A stretch of 64,000 bases of DNA from an uncultured Mailhella sp. GTDB taxonomy: Bacteria > Desulfobacterota > Desulfovibrionia > Desulfovibrionales > Desulfovibrionaceae. Of this stretch, positions 61,217-64,000 are shown in pieces. The position numbers and the translations under genes are program-made. The first letter of the stretch is position 1, and each line of letters opens with the position of its first letter. The DNA lies in NCBI GenBank assembly GCA_944324085.1, contig CALUUX010000043.1:1-64000 (forward strand), given 5' to 3'. Under the pieces are notes generated by a model. That model had not been told where the DNA came from. It did no database searches and saw only the letters and a list, made by a program, of their open reading frames with translations.

Positions 61217-61547
61217 AGAGAAATCCTCCAGTTTTTCGATAAGGATAAGCATGAAGGCAGGGTACCGGGAGGCGCAGCGCTCAGCCAGCTACGATACTCT
61301 CTATTTTTTGCCTGATCGTTGCAGGAACAACAGTCCGACCCACGCATTTGCCCGAAAATACCCCGCCCGCGTTGCCCGTAACAAAACAACCTGCGAGAAA
61401 CAGGCAAGAAGCTGCGAGAATTGCATCTGTTCGCCGAAGCACCGTCCCGTTATGCATAAAGAAAAAGCGGATCGCATTCCGCCGACGCTTCTCCCCGGCC
61501 GCTTCCGACCGGCGCGCATCCGGCGAAGCGTCCGTCCGGGAGGAATC
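61217..61547. promoter_or_regulatory. Divergent intergenic region of the redox island
   Basis: A 331-base gap between the leftward cupin gene and the rightward flavodoxin gene. It must hold both promoters and is a likely target of the AraC regulator at 55650. An AT-rich piece lies near 61291-61320. I could not assign boxes with confidence. Confidence 0.4.
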
Positions 61548-62150
61548 ATGCATCGTCCAAAAGCCATTACGTCCGCCCTCTTCGTTCTTCTGACGGTCGT
61601 TTTCGTCTTCTGCGGCACGGCGTCGGCCGCGCCTCAGAGCAATTCTTCAAAACACGCCGACTCTTCGCGCATGCTCATCGCCTATTTTTCCCTCTCAGGA
61701 AACACCCGTCTCATCGCCCGCGACATTCAGCGCATGACCGGCGGAGAGCTCTTTGAAATACGTCCCGTGCGCCGCTACGGCCCCGACTTCGACACCGCCG
61801 TGGAGCAGGCCAGACAGGAACTCAGGGAACAGGCGAGGCCAAAGCTAAAGGAAACCATCTCCGACATGAGCCGTTACGACGTCATCTTCGTGGGCTTTCC
61901 CAACTGGGTGGGAACCATGCCCATGCCGGTCTTCAGCTTTCTGGATCAGCACGATTTCAGGGGAAAAACCATCGTGCCCTTCTGCACGCACGGCACCAGC
62001 GGCCCGGCCAACACCATAAACGATCTCAAGGCCCTTCCCCTGCATGCCACTGTCCGCAACGCGCTTTCCGTCTATCGAAACGACGTGCGCGACGCCGAAG
62101 GAAGAGTGCGCGCATGGCTGAAGGAGCTCGGCTATCTGAAGGAAGACTGA
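61548..62150 (+). CDS. Exported flavodoxin-like protein
   Basis: Flavodoxin-fold protein (200 aa) with a Sec signal (ITSALFVLLTVVFVFCGTASA). The FMN loop is YFSLSGNTRLIARDI, GFPNWVGTMPMPVFSFLDQ follows, and TIVPFCTHGTSGPANTINDL is the third contact. It is related to the Tat-type protein at 56741 but takes a Sec signal, so FMN would have to be bound outside the cytoplasm or the signal serves Tat weakly. The start follows GGAGGAATC. It heads a rightward pair with the flavodoxin-cyclophilin fusion. Confidence 0.92.
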   Translation: MHRPKAITSALFVLLTVVFVFCGTASAAPQSNSSKHADSSRMLIAYFSLSGNTRLIARDIQRMTGGELFEIRPVRRYGPDFDTAVEQARQELREQARPKLKETISDMSRYDVIFVGFPNWVGTMPMPVFSFLDQHDFRGKTIVPFCTHGTSGPANTINDLKALPLHATVRNALSVYRNDVRDAEGRVRAWLKELGYLKED

Positions 62151-62219
62151 TCCGCCCCTCGCCACCTTTTCCCGCACACAAAAGAGTCCATCATCTCCAA
62201 CATTCAAGGAGCACGCTGC

Positions 62220-63191
62220 ATGAAGGACATACTCGTCACGCTGCTTGGAGCCCTGCTCACCTTCACCCTCGCCTTGCCCTGCTCCGGAGCTCCCGCCTCT
62301 CCAGACTCCGGCCGAAGCCTCATTCTCTTCTATTCGCTCTCGGGAAACACCCGTCTGGCGGCCGAAGCCCTGAGTCGTCTCACCGGCGCGCCCCTGGCGG
62401 AAATAAAAACCGTCGAACCCTACCCCGACGACTTTCACGCCGTGGTGGAACAGGCAAGGCAAGAGCGAAGCACCGGCTATCGTCCTCCCATTCTGCCCCT
62501 GTCCGTCGATCTTGACGATTACGACACCGTCTATCTCGGCTTTCCCATCTGGAGCAATTCCATTCCGCAGCCCATGGCAAGCTTCCTTTCCGAACATCAT
62601 CTCGAGGGGAAAACCATTCTTCCCTTCTGCACGCACGACGGGTACGGCCCGGGACGCAGCTTCCGCGTCGTCGGAGAATACTGCCCCGACGCGCGCGTAC
62701 TCCCGGGATTCGACATGCTCGGCTCCGAAGCGCGCGACGCCGAAGCAAAACTCAAAGCGTGGTTGAAAGAGGTCAACGTCGCGCTGTCCGACGGCACGTC
62801 CTCCTCTTCCGAGGCTTCTGCCCTCGTCATCCGCATGAACGGCGTCGAACTTCACGGCGAACTCAACGACAGCTCCGCGGCCCGAGAATTTCTTCGTCGG
62901 CTTCCCGTGACCGTATCCATGACGGGATACGGCGGTCGCGAATATTACGGAGACCTCGGCGAACTTTTGAACGCCACGGAAGAAGGCAGGCTGCGCTTTG
63001 ACGACGGCGACATCACCTACTGCCCGCAGAACAACACCGTGGCCATTTTCTACGCCCAGACCTCCTGTCCCGACCTCAGCATGAGGGTCATTCCCATGGG
63101 CAGGGTGACTTCCCCTCTTGATCCGCTGAGCCGCATGCCCCGACGCGTCACGGCCACATTCTCTCTGAATTCCGCTCTCTCCGGCGATTAA
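62220..63191 (+). CDS. Exported flavodoxin fused to a cyclophilin-like domain
   Basis: Two-domain exported protein (323 aa). After a Sec signal (MKDILVTLLGALLTFTLALP), a flavodoxin domain (about residues 32-180) shows YSLSGNTRLAAEAL, YLGFPIWSNSIPQPMASFL and ILPFCTHDGYGPGRS. A Ser-rich linker leads to a cyclophilin-like beta-barrel domain (about 200-320; VTVSMTGYGGREYYGDLGELL and NNTVAIFYAQTSCPDLSMRVI). Such small barrels are found in exported proteins of unknown role. It follows the single-domain flavodoxin by 69 bases and ends in a terminator. Confidence 0.9.
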   Translation: MKDILVTLLGALLTFTLALPCSGAPASPDSGRSLILFYSLSGNTRLAAEALSRLTGAPLAEIKTVEPYPDDFHAVVEQARQERSTGYRPPILPLSVDLDDYDTVYLGFPIWSNSIPQPMASFLSEHHLEGKTILPFCTHDGYGPGRSFRVVGEYCPDARVLPGFDMLGSEARDAEAKLKAWLKEVNVALSDGTSSSSEASALVIRMNGVELHGELNDSSAAREFLRRLPVTVSMTGYGGREYYGDLGELLNATEEGRLRFDDGDITYCPQNNTVAIFYAQTSCPDLSMRVIPMGRVTSPLDPLSRMPRRVTATFSLNSALSGD

Positions 63192-63197
63192 ACGACG

Positions 63198-63247
63198 ACG
63201 CGCCGTCCGCGCTTCTCTTTCAAGAAACGCGAACGGCGCGTTTGTAT
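63198..63247 (+). terminator. Terminator after the flavodoxin-cyclophilin gene
   Basis: ACGCGCCGT plus CGCG (63198-63211) pair with CGCG plus ACGGCGCGT (63228-63241) with one internal mismatch, followed by TTTGTAT. Confidence 0.7.
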
Positions 63248-63328
63248 CGGGACGGCCTTGCGCCCCGGAATTCTCGTTTTTTGTCTTTGACGGGAACGCC
63301 GCGGGAATTCAGTCCCGCGAGCCCCACG

Positions 63329-63676
63329 CTACGGGCGCAAATACGCGAAACCTTCCCGTTGCAGCTTCACGATTTCCACCACTCCCGCAGGCACGACTTC
63401 GCAGCCCTCCCACAGATCGGCGGGAGACACGTTAAAGGACTTCAACGCGTTGTTGCACAGTCTGATGGAAAGCCCTTCTGCCATGAGTCCCGCGCCGCGC
63501 GCGGCAAGCTCCGCGTTGTCCCGGGTGAACAGCCGAACGGCAGGACCGTTGGCCACCATGACCACGCGGAACTCCTCTCCCGGAAGTCCGGCCTTGTAGT
63601 TAGCCACGTTGTTGAAAGCAAAATTGAGACGACCGGGATCGTTGTCATCCACATGGACGACGAGATCATAGTACAT
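63329..63676 (-). CDS. DsrE-like protein
   Basis: DsrE/DsrF-fold protein (115 aa). YDLVVHVDDNDPGRLNFAFNNVANY and VVMVANGPAVRLFTRDN follow the DsrE pattern; RLCNNALKSFNVSP places a cysteine in the position often used for sulfur binding. It starts 18 bases after htpG with AAGGAG, so it may be cotranscribed. In sulfur-metabolising bacteria such proteins carry persulfide sulfur, but the role here is not known. Confidence 0.85.
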   Translation of the reverse strand: MYYDLVVHVDDNDPGRLNFAFNNVANYKAGLPGEEFRVVMVANGPAVRLFTRDNAELAARGAGLMAEGLSIRLCNNALKSFNVSPADLWEGCEVVPAGVVEIVKLQREGFAYLRP

Positions 63677-63693
63677 GGGCTTTCTCCTTGCGT

Positions 63694-64000
63694 TTACTTG
63701 CGCAGGTCGGAATACCAGCCTGCGGCCTGACGAAGCAGACGCATGCTGCGTTCCGCCATGGCGAACGGTTCATTCATGTAGCCGTCAAGCAGAAGCGTGG
63801 TGTCGAACAGCGCGTTCACCATATCCTTGAAGGTCTCGTCCTCGGCTCCTTCCTTGCAGATGCGCATGAGCGAACGCACAAGCGCGTTATCGGGATTGAG
63901 CTCGAGAATCTTCTGCGGAATGCCGTCACTCTTCTGCATGACGCGCATGAGCTTTTCCATGGACGAACTTACGCCCTCGGGCGACACAAGACAAGCCGCG
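63694..64000 (-). CDS. htpG: Chaperone HtpG (C-terminal part, cut by the window)
   Basis: The C-terminal 102 codons of the Hsp90 chaperone HtpG; the gene continues beyond the right edge. The visible part is the dimerisation domain: LVSPEGVSSSMEKLMRVMQK, KILELNPDNALVRSL and ALFDTTLLLDGYMNEPFAMAE, the family's C-terminal blocks. The reading frame is open to the edge. Confidence 0.93.
   Translation of the reverse strand, partial: AACLVSPEGVSSSMEKLMRVMQKSDGIPQKILELNPDNALVRSLMRICKEGAEDETFKDMVNALFDTTLLLDGYMNEPFAMAERSMRLLRQAAGWYSDLRK

Noticed and set aside
1-64000. CRISPR array, prophage or insertion sequence
   Set aside because: No regularly spaced repeats, no transposase or integrase gene and no phage structural genes were seen.

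Overview
The window reads as one continuous stretch of a GC-rich bacterial chromosome. I infer a member of the Desulfovibrionaceae, possibly close to Bilophila or Mailhella. The grounds are a stand-alone AICAR transformylase (PurH without its cyclohydrolase half), a recA-alaS pair, a DsrE-like protein, a tripartite tricarboxylate (TTT) transporter and a complete urease operon. None of these proves the genus. There are no CRISPR arrays, rRNA genes, transposases or phage genes. One tRNA (Pro, UGG) is present. The gene at the right edge (htpG) is cut by the window.

Layout. 1-437: no gene, with a structured stem, a GTCGACA site and the tctB terminator. 438-8807: a catabolic island in two divergent units. 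Leftward are a threonine-synthase-like PLP enzyme, tctC, tctA (frameshifted) and tctB. Rightward are ybaK, a GntR/FCD regulator, osmC, ridA, an aspartate-dehydrogenase-like gene and a second OsmC paralogue. GTCGACA motifs sit on several promoters of both units. 8925-13583: universal stress protein, tRNA-Pro, pal, tolB, a GIY-YIG protein and two fluoride-channel genes. 13688-21657: a leftward nitrogen operon, ureABC-ureEFGD-urea channel-amt, with two hairpins between the structural and accessory genes. 21867-35245: housekeeping genes (M23 peptidase, RNase II, purH, mutM, alaS, recA, a PP-loop protein, ilvA). 35456-41133: a five-gene ABC importer with a DUF3798-type binding protein and a small membrane-anchored last gene. 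41505-51787: ftsY, mltD, an rRNA methyltransferase, yggS, era, ybeY, a 7TM-HD phosphohydrolase and phoH. 52232-63191: a redox island with a nitronate-monooxygenase-like flavoprotein, Tat-signal FMN reductase and metallo-hydrolase, an AraC regulator, three exported flavodoxin-fold proteins, an exported carboxymuconolactone-decarboxylase-like protein, an exported cupin, an aldo/keto reductase and a zinc alcohol dehydrogenase. 63329-64000: a DsrE-like protein and the end of htpG.

How the genes work together. In the first island a TTT importer would bring in an organic anion, the PLP enzyme and the dehydrogenase would act on an amino acid related to aspartate, RidA would remove reactive enamine/imine intermediates, and the GntR protein would control both units. 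The substrate is not shown by the sequence; an aspartate analogue such as cysteate or another beta-substituted aspartate is an open possibility. The urease block covers urea entry, nickel enzyme assembly and ammonium transport. The redox island looks like an AraC-controlled response to electrophiles or aldehydes, reminiscent of yqhC-yqhD-dkgA of Escherichia coli, but with most of its flavin and cupin proteins exported. That, together with the DUF3798 importer, is the least explained biology here.

Starts were moved from the longest possible reading frame to the codon with the best ribosome binding site where one is visible. Long antisense frames opposite real genes are composition artefacts and are not annotated.
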